Translations under genes and position numbers: made by a program
From: Symsagittifera roscoffensis
Taxonomy: Eukaryota; Xenacoelomorpha; Acoela; Convolutidae
Assembly (NCBI RefSeq): GCF_963678635.1
Contig: NC_087063.1
Coordinates: 35,376,540 to 35,440,539 of the forward strand
Direction of reading: 5' to 3'
Length of the DNA stretch: 64,000 nt
Notes under the pieces: model-generated
Told to the model about the DNA's origin: nothing
What the model saw: only the letters and a program-made list of their open reading frames with translations
Database searches by the model: none
In this document: positions 36,501-47,576 of the stretch, piece after piece
Layout: the number at the start of each line of letters is the position of its first letter
Position numbering within the stretch: the first letter of the stretch is position 1

Positions 36501-39500
36501 AGTTTGATCAAGGAAGAACTCGCCATGCAGAAGTTTTTGATAGCGCGCAGAAAATTGTCCAGATTATGGCAAAGTGGTGGTTTTCAAAACTTCAGATTTT
36601 CACAATTGATTGTAGGTATCAAACCTTATTGAGCCGTCCAGGAAGATAATTGAACAACTTTGCTTACCTGCTTTCATAAAGGAACATGTTTGATCAAGGA
36701 AGAGCTCGCCATGCATAAATTTTTGATAGCGCGCATAAGTTAGTCCAGATTATGGCAAAACGGTGGCTTTCAAAACATCAGAGTTTCACAATTGATTGCA
36801 CTATTCAAATCTTTTTGAGCCGTCCAGGAAGCTAATTGAACAACTTTGCTTACTTGATTTCATAATGGAACAAGTTTGATCAAGGAAGAACTTGCCATGC
36901 AGAAGTTCTTGATAGCGCGCAGAAAATTGTCCAGATTATGCCAAAGTGGTGGTTTTCAAAACGTCAGATTTTCTTAATTGATTGTAGGTATCAAACCTTA
37001 TTGAGCCGTCCAGGAAGCTAATTGGACCACTTTGCTTATCTGATTTCATAATGGAAAAAGTTTGATCAAAGAAGAACTTGCCATGCAGAAGTTTTTGATA
37101 GCGCGCAGAAATTTATCCAGGTTATGGCAAAGTGGTGGTTTTCAAAACGTCAGATTTTTACAAATGATTGTAGGTATCAAATCTTATCCATCTGCGCTCA
37201 AGGATTTCATATCTTAATTCGGTCAAGAAGATGTCTGTCAAAAGCTACAATTTAACTTGAACCGTTTCAAAAAACGACCGCTTGCGCTTGAAGTTTGTCT
37301 GTTCATCTCGCTAAGTGCAGCCAAATCTTGAACAATTTTATCTCTGAAAACTGAAATAGATTAGTTGAAATTATTTTTTTGGCCTTTCCGAACAAATATT
37401 ATGTCAACGGATAGAGAACGGTTATTTCAAAGACAAAGTGGTGTGGAAGCTACCGGAGAAAATTCCAGATGAGCCAGCAATGATTGTTGTTGAGAATATG
37501 GCGGAGAAACGAGAGAGAAAAGATACGGCATTCAAAAAAATTGGGTAGATTCACATTGATGAAATGAATCTGAGACTGAGGGAAGAGAATTTTTTTCAAG
37601 AATCTGTTTTTTATTAAAAACTCACTTTTTGAGCCCAAAATACAGGGACAATTGCCAGAAAAAACTTTAGGCTCTGCTAAAAACTACCTTCATATTGATC
37701 TCAATTGTTTTAAATCTAAAGTATCTTATATACTTTCTATAAGTGAGTTTGGTATAGTACTGTGAATTAAAAATGGTACTAACAAACGCAACTGAACGCA
37801 ACATTTTTTTCCTTAATCTGTTCATCTGAAAGAAGGGAGTTCAGCTAAGTTGATTAATGATTTATAATGATTTGATTTTAAATTGCTTATGTTTTTAAAA
37901 ACGATTCCGCTGAATGAAATTAAAATAAATTGAAAAAAAGAACAACCATTTTAATTTAATCAAGAAGTTTGCGTTAGCTTTTTCCTTATTAGACGAAAAA
38001 TTATCAACTGACAGGAGAAATTTCAGTGCTTTATCATATGTTACTGGATTTGTTTTTGATGGACTTATCTGCTTCTAGAATTTGAGTGAATAAAAGTTCC
38101 AAAATTGAACAGATTGCTTTTTTAATGACTCCTCTAAGAACATTGGGAGTCCAAAAAAAATGGTTTTACTTTTACGGGCTCTCAAGTTTGTAAGCCCGTA
38201 GAAGTTTGTAAGCCATTCTTTGTTACTCTTGTTTTTGGTTTATTTGGACTGTTTAAAATTTTTAAACAGTCCAAATAAACCAAAAACAAGAGTAACCAAG
38301 AATTGAGTTTCGAAGCTTTGAAAAACTCAGCTTGCTTAAAAATTGAAAGTTGGTAGCCGTTTCCGCTGAATAGATCAAACTTCGTAGATAAATCTTGCCT
38401 TTTTTTCCAAATCAACGGTCGGCTTGAGAAAAAAATCACATCATGATGCAAATTTTGATGTTATAATTGTTATTTATGTGAGATAGAAACACATGTGAGC
38501 AATCTCGCAGACAGATTAATGACTTCGAAAGAACAAATCATTCTTCTGAAATTACATGACAATAAAACCTACACCTGCAATAGAACCATCAGAAATCAAC
38601 GGGCAGCTGGTTTTTTTGAGAAAAGGTCTTAATGTCAAGTTGTGCCAAAAACTCTTAAAACTAAAATAAAATTTTATCAATTCACAGAAAAAGGAACAGA
38701 AAACTAAACTTATTTGTCAATTCTTCAGAAATTACTATAACGTTATATCATGGGCAGCCCAACAAAGTTGAATCAATGGTAAGAGGATTGCTTACTTTCT
38801 CCTTTGAAACACAAAAAGAACTGCAATTTTCTTCTAGTTCGACAACTCCTTAAGCTGCAACTGTCAAAAGATTGCCGCAAATGTTTTTTTTACAAACTTG
38901 AGAGCCCGTAAAAGTAAAACCATTTTTTTTGGACTCCCAATGTTCTTAGAGGAGTCATTAAAAAAGCAATCTGTTCAATTTTGGAAGTTTTATTCACTCA
39001 AATTCTAGAAGCAGATAAATCCATCAAAAACAAATCCAGTAACATATGATGCAGCACTGAAATTTCTCCTGTCAGTTGATAATTTTTCGTCAAATAAGGA
39101 AAAAGCTAACGCAAACTTCTTGATTAATCAAAACTGTTGATTGTAAAATTTGTAGGATCTTGCTTCAAAAGTGCTCGAAGTGCTGATTGAGAGGGAAAAC
39201 TTTGTCAATTCTAAAATTATTTTCAGTGAACTGTTACGATACTGATCAAATGAATCATACTAAAAATACTAACCAAAAATAAAAATGCAGGACCCTGCAG
39301 GAATCAGTTTTACGTCCAATTTTGTAACCAATTTTACAAAACATCTCCAAAAGAACGATTGAAAATTAGGTGCAAAAAGTTGTTAAGAAACTGAAAGCAT
39401 AAACTAAATTGAATGACTCTTAAGCTGTATGTTCAAGTAATTTATCAATATGGGTGCTGAAATCTGGCTGCGCCTTAAAAACAAGTCCAGAAATTCTGCA

Positions 39501-41759
39501 GAAACAGCAAAATCTATTGAGGAGAATAATCACCAAGAAAAAAAATCGCCGAATGAAGATCGGCGATTCCAAAAATAAAAGTTGTTCATTCTATGTCCTA
39601 CAAGCAAACAAAATTGTAAAAATATTAGCAAAAGTCATACGAAAGCAATCCAAGCTTAGTTGTGAAATTTTTCGTAACATCAGATAAAATAAGTAAGCAT
39701 CTACAAAGTGATACAAGGAAAAAATTGAACATAACGATTTGACCAAAATTGACCAAAAAAAAACAAAGAGTGAGTAAGACTTCTTTTGAATACAATTTAC
39801 AAACTGGACTGTAACGTTTTGTTAAACTTAGAGACCTATATCTGTACAATAATAATTTCTGTGCGACTGTTTTTTTAATCAAAAAGACTATGTGAAACTT
39901 TTATGACGAGTAGTTAGCTTGTTTAATTTGTTCATAAAAATCATAATAAAAAAATTGTTGTCACCCTTCAGGGTTCAACAGAACGAAAATTAAAAAAAAA
40001 TAGATTCCAAATTGCTCTCAAATGATACCTGCAAACAGGATTTTAGCCTTACTGTGACCGTTTGAATTGACCTTATCAAAATTGTAAATTTATAATAAAT
40101 AAGTTCTGTAATGTGCTCGGTTCGTAAACGCATTCATTATGTTTATTACAAGATATCATCTGGAGCGTCATTTTTTTTCTTGGGTGGAAAATCGGAACAA
40201 AAATGAAAGCAATAGGCGTTTATATGTCCATCTGCAGCAGATACGCTTTTCTTTTCAGCAATCACCTTAAGTTTGTTAATAGATGATTTAACAAATGATT
40301 TTTCGATAGGATTTAAAAACAAAATAAATCAATTTTGGGCTTGAGTCCTTTTCGTATATTTACTTAATATTGTATCACATGACATCGAGCTGATTTTCTG
40401 CAGATTGGAATGCTTTGATGCTTGTCGTATTTTTTTAAAACTGTGATTACGCGTGGGAAAAAATGTGGTCCACATATCGTGTGGTCTTGTGCATAAAGCA
40501 CTGAAAGCCAATACGCTATTAGAAGTACTATTTTCAAATGATAGCCTTCTCAAAAATAAGATCTCATCTGCAACTGTTAAATGATGCAGGTACTCATCAG
40601 GAGCAGCCGACGTACCAGATGCAGCCTCGTGCTGTGGAGGAGTTTCCTCGGAAGCAGATGCAGATGATGTTGCAGAGGACGGTGAGTGCGAGACTGGAGG
40701 GGGAGAGGTACGAGAGTAAGGAGAGGGGGGCTTCCATGGCCAGGGACATGGTCGAGGTCATACAGAGGAAAGTGATCGACAGTCTGCATTTCATTGTGTC
40801 TGAGGACGACGAGGTAGGTCGAGGACGCTAATATCGCCATTGCCAGGAACAAAACAAAATGTGAACAGCTATAGATTAGAACGATATCGAAGCGCTAGTA
40901 GAATTATTTCAAAACAGTCGTTCACCTCAATCATGAATCAAAAATTATCTAGTTTCTTGTTATATTTAAATTGTTTTCTAAACCCGGGTCGACTTATTTT
41001 TCGACTTTGAAAGTCGAGCAAGAGCAGTTTTTCAACTGAAATTCGGCGGTCGAGAAGCAATTTCAAATCGAGCACAAAGTCAAAACAAACTCAATTTCAG
41101 TCGAGGTAGTCGAGACATAGGTCGAGCACAGTCGAATCATACTCAATTTTGGTAAAGAAAGTCGAAACATCTGCTTAGAAAAGACTGCTCGTAAAGATCT
41201 GCTTAGAAAAGACCTCCGTCAGAAAGTTGCAAGCAGCAACGATCATTTGAGGAGCTTTGCTTTCGCAAAACTAAAAGTTTCAGAGGGAAACCTTTTAATT
41301 TTTCGAGACCTGAGCCAAGAAAAAGTAAGTTCTAACAAAAAAATTTCAGATCAACAATATTAGTCCAGATTTGTTAAGAAAATGAAAGCAAAATAGAAGA
41401 AGCAGTTTAGAGGAGCCAAAATTATCCAATTCATTATAGCTCTCATATTCCTAGGAAGAACATGAAAAAAAAACAATTTAGGAAAGCTTGATGATATTTT
41501 GTAAATGATAACTAGAAGGACAATGAGCGTGTTGAATGAATTCAGTCTTAGAGTTTGTTCAGTTTGTTTGCAGAAGCATCCAGTGGCAAACAGGTACCGA
41601 CTGATATCACAAGTGCACCTGGGTGAGAATTGCAACCAGGGAGTGGCCGCCTCCACCCGCACACTCGCTGACCCCCGATGGGACATGACGGTCCATACAT
41701 CCTACTCTAATGAGTCACTATTCTGTGTGGCAACCATATACGCTGTATACAAGACTTGA
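33522..41759 (+). CDS. Tctex-type dynein light chain, three exons
   Basis: Proposed exons are 33522-33594, 40590-40813 and 41574-41759 (483 nt, 160 residues). The family are small beta-swapped dimers that bind the intermediate chain of cytoplasmic or ciliary dynein. Exon 2 carries the family start TYQMQP, then EEFPRKQMQMMLQRTVSARL and MARDMVEVIQRKV. Exon 3 carries NRYRLISQVHLGEN and ends NESLFCVATIYAVYKT, the hallmark C-terminal strand. Splice sites are GACA|gtaaat, gatgcag|GTACT, GACGAG|gtaggt and tttgcag|AAG. Phases agree at both joins (1/1 and 0/0). Exons 2 and 3 are secure; exon 1, an acidic 24-residue leader about 7 kb upstream, is inferred from its Met, donor and phase. It resembles DYNLT2/DYNLT5/DYNLT2B-type proteins, which have N-terminal leaders, more than DYNLT1. 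Some 13 residues (around LHFIVSEDDEKHPVA) look extra at the exon 2/3 join. A possible AATAAA lies at 42034-42039. Confidence 0.72.
33812..34241. mobile_element. Possible small hAT-like DNA transposon relic
   Basis: Starts CAGGGGCGGATCTAGG, a sequence I associate with ends of hAT-like non-autonomous elements. Near-matching 8-bp flanks, tacctacc (33804-33811) and tacgtacc (34242-34249), could be an aged target duplication. A G-tract near the left and a C-tract to the right (about 34066-34077) give weak inverted symmetry. The right end is not a good inverted match to the left, so family and right limit are doubtful. Non-coding. Confidence 0.35.
35901..37186. repeat. 186-bp satellite, seven monomers, A/B alternation
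   Basis: Monomers starting with ttgagcc lie at 35901, 36072, 36258, 36443, 36629, 36815 and 37001. Spacing is 185-186 bp except for a shorter first monomer. Each contains gatagcgcgc and ends near aattgattg. Monomers alternate: A types carry gcgcgcataa and attgcactatt, B types carry gcgcgcagaa and attgtaggtatc. The order is A B A B A B B, a dimeric higher-order repeat of about 371 bp. Confidence 0.9.
37187..37955 (+). other. Intronic stretch with a 55-codon orphan frame
   Basis: Plus-strand 37381-37548 is open and reads ENGYFKDKVVWKLPEKIPDE then MIVVENMAEKRERKD before a stop. Codon use is mixed and unlike the AT-rich surroundings, so it may be a decayed exon. No family recognised. The rest of the stretch shows nothing. 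Confidence 0.25.
37960..39123. mobile_element. TTAA-flanked foldback element
   Basis: Inverted arms 37960-38192 and 38891-39123 (about 233 bp, roughly 97% alike by eye) start TCAAGAAGTTTGCG. Both ends abut TTAA (37956-37959 and 39124-39127). Precise TTAA duplication is used by piggyBac-type and Kolobok-type transposases, so this is probably a non-autonomous element mobilised by one of them. The 0.7-kb middle has no gene but includes an 89-nt palindrome. High arm similarity suggests moderate to young age. Confidence 0.75.
38215..38303. repeat. 89-nt near-perfect palindrome
   Basis: Arms of 44 nt (38215-38258 and 38260-38303) around a single central base, with one mismatch noticed. It lies just inside the left arm of the foldback element. 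Transcribed, it would form a long hairpin. Confidence 0.85.
40814..41573 (+). other. Intron 2 of the light-chain gene
   Basis: 760 bp bounded by gtaggt and tttgcag. Around 40985-41165 it is studded with gtcga/tcgac words (about ten), a local base-word bias without a known role. No gene inside. Confidence 0.65.
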
Positions 41760-43860
41760 GTTTGAAATAGCCAGCAGAAACTGTCGCGGCAGAGCCTATT
41801 TGTTTAGCGAATATTGTACAAAACATTGGATCAAAATTGAGCTGAAATTATTGACCAAAATATGTCAATCATGTTTACAAATTCATATACCAAACGATAG
41901 GTGGTAATAATCTTAGCAATTTGTTCGTTTTAAAGAACTGATGACTCAAGAAATCATTCGAATGAACCTTGAGTAATTATAAAAGTTATTAAAGGCATTT
42001 AATTTAAACTCATACAAGATCTGGAAGACATCGAATAAAAAAACTCATTTCAAAAAAAATATCTAATTTTAAACTTATCAGCCCATAGAGAATAACTGAA
42101 TCAAAAATCAGTATTAGATTTTTGTTTAAGGTCAAAGTTCATGGTCTAAACACTGGCAAAAACTAAATTTTGGTTAAAACTCATTTTACAAATTTTATAG
42201 TGAACTAAAATTGTGACTGTTGGATCTCATTCGGCTAGATGGTGATTATCACCATATTTTCACTTTCATAACGTTTTGTCATAATCAACTTTAATTGCTT
42301 CCGAGTTTGTAAATATGAAATTATACTGTTTTCAGTCAGTGTTGATAAGCTTGATGAATTAATCGCTCATGAAGATTTCATAAAATTATTAATTGAGTAA
42401 ATATTTGATTTGGTATGTTTTTGTTTCAGTTCCGTTAATGGCATCTGAACTAACCTGGAAAAAAAACAACCTATTCAAATAATCCAAATTAACCGAAAAT
42501 GATTTACGCCGGGGGCAGAAAATAATCGAGTTTCAAAACTTTGAAACAATCAAATGTGATTGCTTGAATAGTGAAAGTAGGAAGCAATTTCTGATAAAAA
42601 TAATCAAATTTATGTTCACATTTAGCAGATAAAAATAGCCAGAAAATTCCGAACTAATGGTTGGCACTAAAAATTGAACAAGACATGTTTGAGCAAAAAA
42701 AGGAAAGAAGAACACAATATGATGCAAAAAATTTGATCTCTGAATTGATTTTTTTCAGGGACTACCAAGACATGTGAGCAATTTTGGAGACAAACTGATG
42801 GCTTGAGTAAGAATGGAAGCGTGGTTAAATGTTATTTTTTTTTAAATCAGACGTGGATAAAGAAATCTAGGCGTGCAACACAATCAACAGAAGAAGCGAG
42901 CGTTTTTTGTTTCCTGCGACGGGAGGACAAGTCTTAAATTGAAGTTAATCTGAAAGTTCAGCAGACAAAGTTTAAGTACTCTCAATTGAAACCAAAAAAG
43001 ATTAAAAAAATAGCTAGTTCATTTTAAACCATCACAACAACTTTTTGATTTGTTCCTGAAGAGATGTAGGTAAATCAATTACTACCCTAAACCAGCCACA
43101 AAAGCTATGCAACTGGTGCGCGAAGATGAAAATTTCAAAAGTTAAAGGAGGCATGATTTGTCTGAAAGTAAAATAGAAGGCTTCAATATGTTTGACTTGA
43201 CCCTAAAATCATCGCTGAAGGCCAATAGACATCAAAACACTCAGAAACCACAACTGACCTGTTCTTAACAACTTTAATGCCGACATTTTAGTATAACAGA
43301 CATCTATCACTGATCAAAACTTTCTTCTCTTGAAAAACACTGCGTTTGAAGAGGAATTCAGAAAGCATTTCCCAGCTCTGACAGCTCATGAAAAAAGTTT
43401 TAATGATCAAAAAGGTAAGCACTTTTAGTTGGAAGTTGAACAATCTATTGAAGTTGATGCAACAAGTTTTTCTAGTTATACCCTTCAACGAGTATTCCAC
43501 TGTATTTTACAAAAATTATAGAACTCGGCATAACTTTTTCCAGTTCAAGAAATCAAATGGATCATTAAGTTTGGCAAACCTGGGTTACAAAAGAAAATTG
43601 AAGAAGAAAAAACACAATCCACACAAAAAATTTTCTACAGAATTACTCTCATAATTTTTTGCATAATCAACGCTTCAAATCGTTCCTAGCTTGTAAATGT
43701 GAAATTATACCGCTATTTTGAATGCTGATAACTTGATTCGCATATTTGGTGAAAAAAAGTTCGTTTTAAAATGGACCAAAACAACCCACCCCACGATAAC
43801 TGAATGTCTGTTGGTGGTACCCAGACTTTTCGACTGGGAGGTCTGATATCATAGGATGTA
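41760..43860. other. AT-rich intergenic stretch
   Basis: No supported gene. The first 280 bp probably include the 3' untranslated region of the light-chain gene. Around 42530-42800 there is patchy similarity to the interior of the foldback element (38310-38530; shared words such as acatgtgagcaat and atgatgcaaa), so an older relative may lie here. Confidence 0.35.
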
Positions 43861-44159
43861 AAGTGCTTGTTTAACGTTTTCTGCTCAAAAAACTACGTTC
43901 AATTGAACGGATGGTCGCTTGCACACCCAACGCGACAAACTCCATATGTACTATGGACCACTAATAATCCAGGCGTTGATGGTTCTAGGCAAAGTGCAGA
44001 TGCTAGAGGAAAAAACTCACTAACAAGTGACAAAAATGATGATGGGATGCTTAGGTTCGATACTTATTTCAGCTGAGCGTTGAAGCCGTCCGGTCGAAAG
44101 TATATTGCCTCCTGGCAGATGAACTGTGAGTAATCTGCAGTGCGAATAGACCTTTTATA

Positions 44160-44610
44160 CGGGTATACCAGATTGAAGTTGTTCGAACTCAACCGGGAAC
44201 GATTCAATTTGATCCAAAAGAAACAAAAGAGTTTTCGCAACTGTTAATTTGGTCGAGTCGTTTATTGGTCGTCTTCCGGCAATATCCTCAAAAAAAGGAA
44301 ACGAATCGATACACGGTTTGTGACGAATCGGGTAACTTATCGACGGACTGAGGCCATTGTTAGACCGTGGTGCTATCGTTCTACAGGTGTGGGTTACTTG
44401 CTTGATAAAATACGTAGTATATCTTCCTTCATGCGAGATGCCAGCAAGGCTGCCTGCAATTCCAACTTACCAAATACAAACGCAAATTCGTTTTTTTGGG
44501 TCACATCAATCCGGGCATGAAGGAAACCAAAAGAGCAAAGCACATTTTGCGAGATATCTCCAAACATATTGAGCTCAGATTTATCGAATGAACTGCTGAA
44601 TTAGCACTGG
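44160..44610 (+). pseudogene. Unclassified coding remnant, possibly a retroelement
   Basis: A plus-strand frame at 44160-44351 reads VYQIEVVRTQPGTIQFDPKE then RYTVCDESGNLSTD. A little further on, FLGHINPGMKETKRAKHIL recalls the FLGH segment after the palm of LTR-element reverse transcriptases. The evidence is thin; it could equally be a decayed host gene. Broken. Confidence 0.25.
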
Positions 44611-44679
44611 TATTGACTATTTCTACAAAGACAAAGAGGCTTGAATGTCAATACAAAAATTGTTTCCAAACCGCTTCTG

Positions 44680-45195
44680 GTATTGGATCAACCTAGTTAT
44701 GCCCATTTTGCGCTAAAATTCTTGAGAAGCAGACAGGCCCCTAACGTGTAGTAAGCGACCAAATCAATAGGGTTTGGTTGCTTACTATTAGGGTTCGGTC
44801 GCTTACTAATAGGGTTTGGTCGCTTACCAATAGACCGACATACCAGAACAGATCCTTTCATAACGGAAGTTTCGAGCTTACAGTTGACTCCACCACCAGC
44901 AACAAGAGAGTCACTTCCCTGGTTCCACTTCAACCCTAACACATGAGAACTCAAATGTTCAGCAACACTCGCAATGGCCTTTACCTTACAATTACATCAA
45001 TTCAAGATTAGATAACAACCCGGACGAAGGGAAGTGGGCCACTCAAAATCCATCCTTCCGGCAGACGAACAGCCCATGCAGTTTTTTATTCTTAACCATG
45101 AAAACCATTGAGCAAGCGTGTGGTAAAAATCCTGACCTAGTACCGTTTCGATATCCAAAAAAGTATAACGAACTGATTTTATTGTTTCCAAGAAT
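44680..45195 (-). pseudogene. BEL/Pao-like pol fossil
   Basis: Minus-strand 44840-44954 contains VLGLKWNQGSDSL and LETSVMKGSVL, in the order of the segment of BEL/Pao pol that precedes its FDPLG motif (family knowledge). Only a short piece remains, interrupted by a small tandem repeat. Old and broken. Confidence 0.4.
44766..44832. repeat. 21-bp tandem repeat, three units
   Basis: Three units of agggttyggtygcttaccaat type, encoding a seven-residue repeat (about KRPNPIS) on the minus strand inside the BEL/Pao-like fossil. Confidence 0.75.
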
Positions 45196-45199
45196 AGAT

Positions 45200-46833
45200 A
45201 TTCTAATTGAACGGCCGGAACGTCAACCTTTTATTTTCCTCCTTCACGTAAGCGAAATGATCCTTCACGTCGCGCATTTTCATCCTTCACATTGCATTAA
45301 GGGTATAATCAATTTTATTCAAATCAGCGGATAGTGTGACCTCGACTTTTTCAGTCGAAATTATATTAGTTGAAATAAAATTACTTAGGATCAAATCAAT
45401 TATTTCCCTGACAACTCAGACGGTGAACCAAACTTGCGGAAAGTCAGGAGTAATGGCTCGCGAAGTCACACAAAACAAGAGGGTAATCGGTTTTTAAATT
45501 AGATGAAACACTCATTCAATAACCAGAAGAAGACCTTCAACGTCCTGCACGGATTTGGAACAAGACGACGTCGATTTTTCAGCCGGATTTTTTTTGAGCG
45601 GTGATTCATTCAAAATTAATGGGTAACAAACTGCGGATGTTGGTGATACAGTTGCAGGAAACCACATGATGCAAGGTTCGGATTATAGAACTGAAAGAGT
45701 AAGGTAGGATGACCTGTTTGGGTATGGCCTTGAATACTGCAAAATGAGGAGAAACAATTGAACACGACGGTGAAGGAACATTTTGATTACTAGCAGAAGT
45801 GAACGGCTCAGCGTTAACTAACTGATTTTCAACTGAGAACCGGTGGTGTTGTATTTATTTTGATTTATAATCGACTCAAAATTGCCTATATTTTGGTGAG
45901 TATGAGCGCTGGCAGCAATCTGCTTAAAAGATCTAGGAAACCTGGAAGGGACTCCGTCCCCATGCATCATTCTTGAAGACAAAACACCTAATTGGGCGTC
46001 ACACTCGGGAACGACATCCAGAGGGACGTTATACTGAAGCGTACTCGGAACGGCACTACTGGATTCAAACTCGGAACGTTTTCCACCCAAGTTTCTTTGT
46101 TTTTATCTGTTCTGTCTTTATGAGAGCTTACCGAGCTAGCATTCAGGTCAACATAGTCGGAGTCTTCTACCAATTCAGCTTTAGTTTTTCGGCTTCTATA
46201 TACTTTTTTTCATTCTCGGCGCTGATTCAAACATCTTTCAACCTTTGCTTGATTTCTAGTAAGCGCATTGATGTTTCATTTTGTCTCGTGACATCTTTTA
46301 TTCCGAATTTGCCAACAACAACTGGTGGTTTTGTTGACTAAAAGCCATTGAGACTCTTTTACTCTAACTTGATACCTTAGACCGATGTGAGCTACGAGGT
46401 TTTTTGGAAGCTTTGGAAGAACCACTTCCCCCTAACGCGATGAAACGGACCTTGCTTGTTCTTCAGATCCTATATGGTTTCGACATTTTTGAATTACCTC
46501 ATTGTGTTTTTTTTGTCACCGCTTCAAGCCATTGTTCCAACTTTTTACAAACCTGACTTCTATTAATAGCTTTTTCTGCCATTTGACTTGTCTCATCAAT
46601 AAAAAAAGCTTTTTGCAGGAGAACATTCATGTTTTTGACGTAATTCTCAACATATTTTTCCGTTTTTTGTTCTCTATAGCTTTTTGTATATAATAGGAAC
46701 ATTGATGAGCTCAATTTTCTAACTATTCCAAGAATCAAAAAGCTTCTGTACCTTTCGGCCTAAAATGCTAATCAATTAGAGGGGACGTATCTTAATATAA
46801 AACAAAAAAAGAAAAGAAATAAGGCACTGTAAT
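45200..46833. other. Stretch without a supported gene
   Basis: Minus-strand open stretches at 45818-46090 (LQYNVPLDVVPECDAQLGVL...) and 46499-46738 (KLEQWLEAVTKK) look partly coding and could be remains of the BEL/Pao-like element or of another gene, but no family is evident. The rest is AT-rich with no signal. Confidence 0.25.
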
Positions 46834-47240
46834 ACAAATAAAACAATCTATACGACCACTACAAGATCAAGCCTTTCAGCTAAAGACCTATCTATTTCGA
46901 CCATATGCTCCTGCAAACTGACTAAGATGAGAGTACGTTGGTTATAGAGCTCGCTTTGCTTCTTGTTCAGTTTCTTTTGCAATTTAATCCTAGCAACAAA
47001 TATTTTGAGGTTTTCGCCGAATCTGCAAACAACCTGGAAAGTTTTGTTCTTTTATTAATTGGGCAGGTGTAATGCCAAGTACTGTTTTTGCAACCGCCTC
47101 TCCTTAGCTATAGGTTTTGAAAACAATTGATTGACTATACTGATGGCTAGGATATCTAAATTTTTTTAATTTCTCAATGTTTTCCTCAGTTCCGGTGCGT
47201 TGACAATACACAATGGCAATAATATTACCTCGATGGCCTT

Positions 47241-47576
47241 TTAAGATGCTACAAGTTTTTCGTCAGACAAAGAGATGATGTTACTGTTGCGATGCTTACT
47301 AACTGAGTTATTTATGACGTCGTGCCAAGTGACGATATTCGAGTGATAGTATAAGAATGACTCAAAGTAGTGCTGTACACTCTTACGGGAATTAACGGCG
47401 TTTGTGTTAAAAATTGGACCAGGTAAGTATGTATCAACAGCAGCATATGTTTTCACTATTTTCGGTGATCGAACTTTCTGTGCTATATAATATGCACAGC
47501 AACGGGCTACACTTCTTGAGATTATGATACGGCACCGGAAAACGGAGTTGAGTGTGGTTTCCTTTCTAGAAAGCAA
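47241..47576 (-). CDS. Unidentified 111-residue protein, copy 1
   Basis: Minus strand, open for 111 codons from an ATG. The reading includes FRCRIIISRSVARCC, KIVKTYAAVDTYLPGP and IVTWHDVINNSVSKHRNSN. Just beyond, in another frame, comes NIIAIVYCQRTGTEENIEKL, which looks like its continuation, so the gene is probably broken or spliced there. A further coding-like stretch, LKIFVARIKLQKKLNKKQSE, lies at 46848-47030 on the same strand. No family recognised with confidence. The rising and falling hydrophobic strands with the WHDVINNS motif suggest an enzyme-like fold, but that is only an impression. Confidence 0.4.
   Translation of the reverse strand: MLSRKETTLNSVFRCRIIISRSVARCCAYYIAQKVRSPKIVKTYAAVDTYLPGPIFNTNAVNSRKSVQHYFESFLYYHSNIVTWHDVINNSVSKHRNSNIISLSDEKLVAS

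Larger units (their letters stand above)
33595..40589 (+). other. Intron 1 of the light-chain gene (inferred)
   Basis: About 7 kb, AT-rich, loaded with repeats: a transposon relic (33812-34241), satellite array (35901-37186) and foldback element (37960-39123). The rest, 34242-35900 and 39124-40589, shows no gene I can support; a short CA-rich microsatellite lies at about 35205-35224. Confidence 0.5.

Noticed and set aside
35901-37186. CRISPR-like regular repeat spacing
   Set aside because: Monomers are contiguous 186-bp tandem repeats with no unique spacers; this is a satellite in animal DNA.
39454-39687. 77-codon lysine-rich plus-strand frame
   Set aside because: Composition is what A-rich DNA yields by chance; no motif, and it lies in the inferred intron.
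40577-40852. Minus-strand open frames opposite exon 2 of the light-chain gene
   Set aside because: Shadows of the GC-rich coding exon on the other strand.
46834-47316. Repeat P as an LTR
   Set aside because: No TG...CA ends, no primer-binding site or polypurine tract at its borders, and no target duplication seen.
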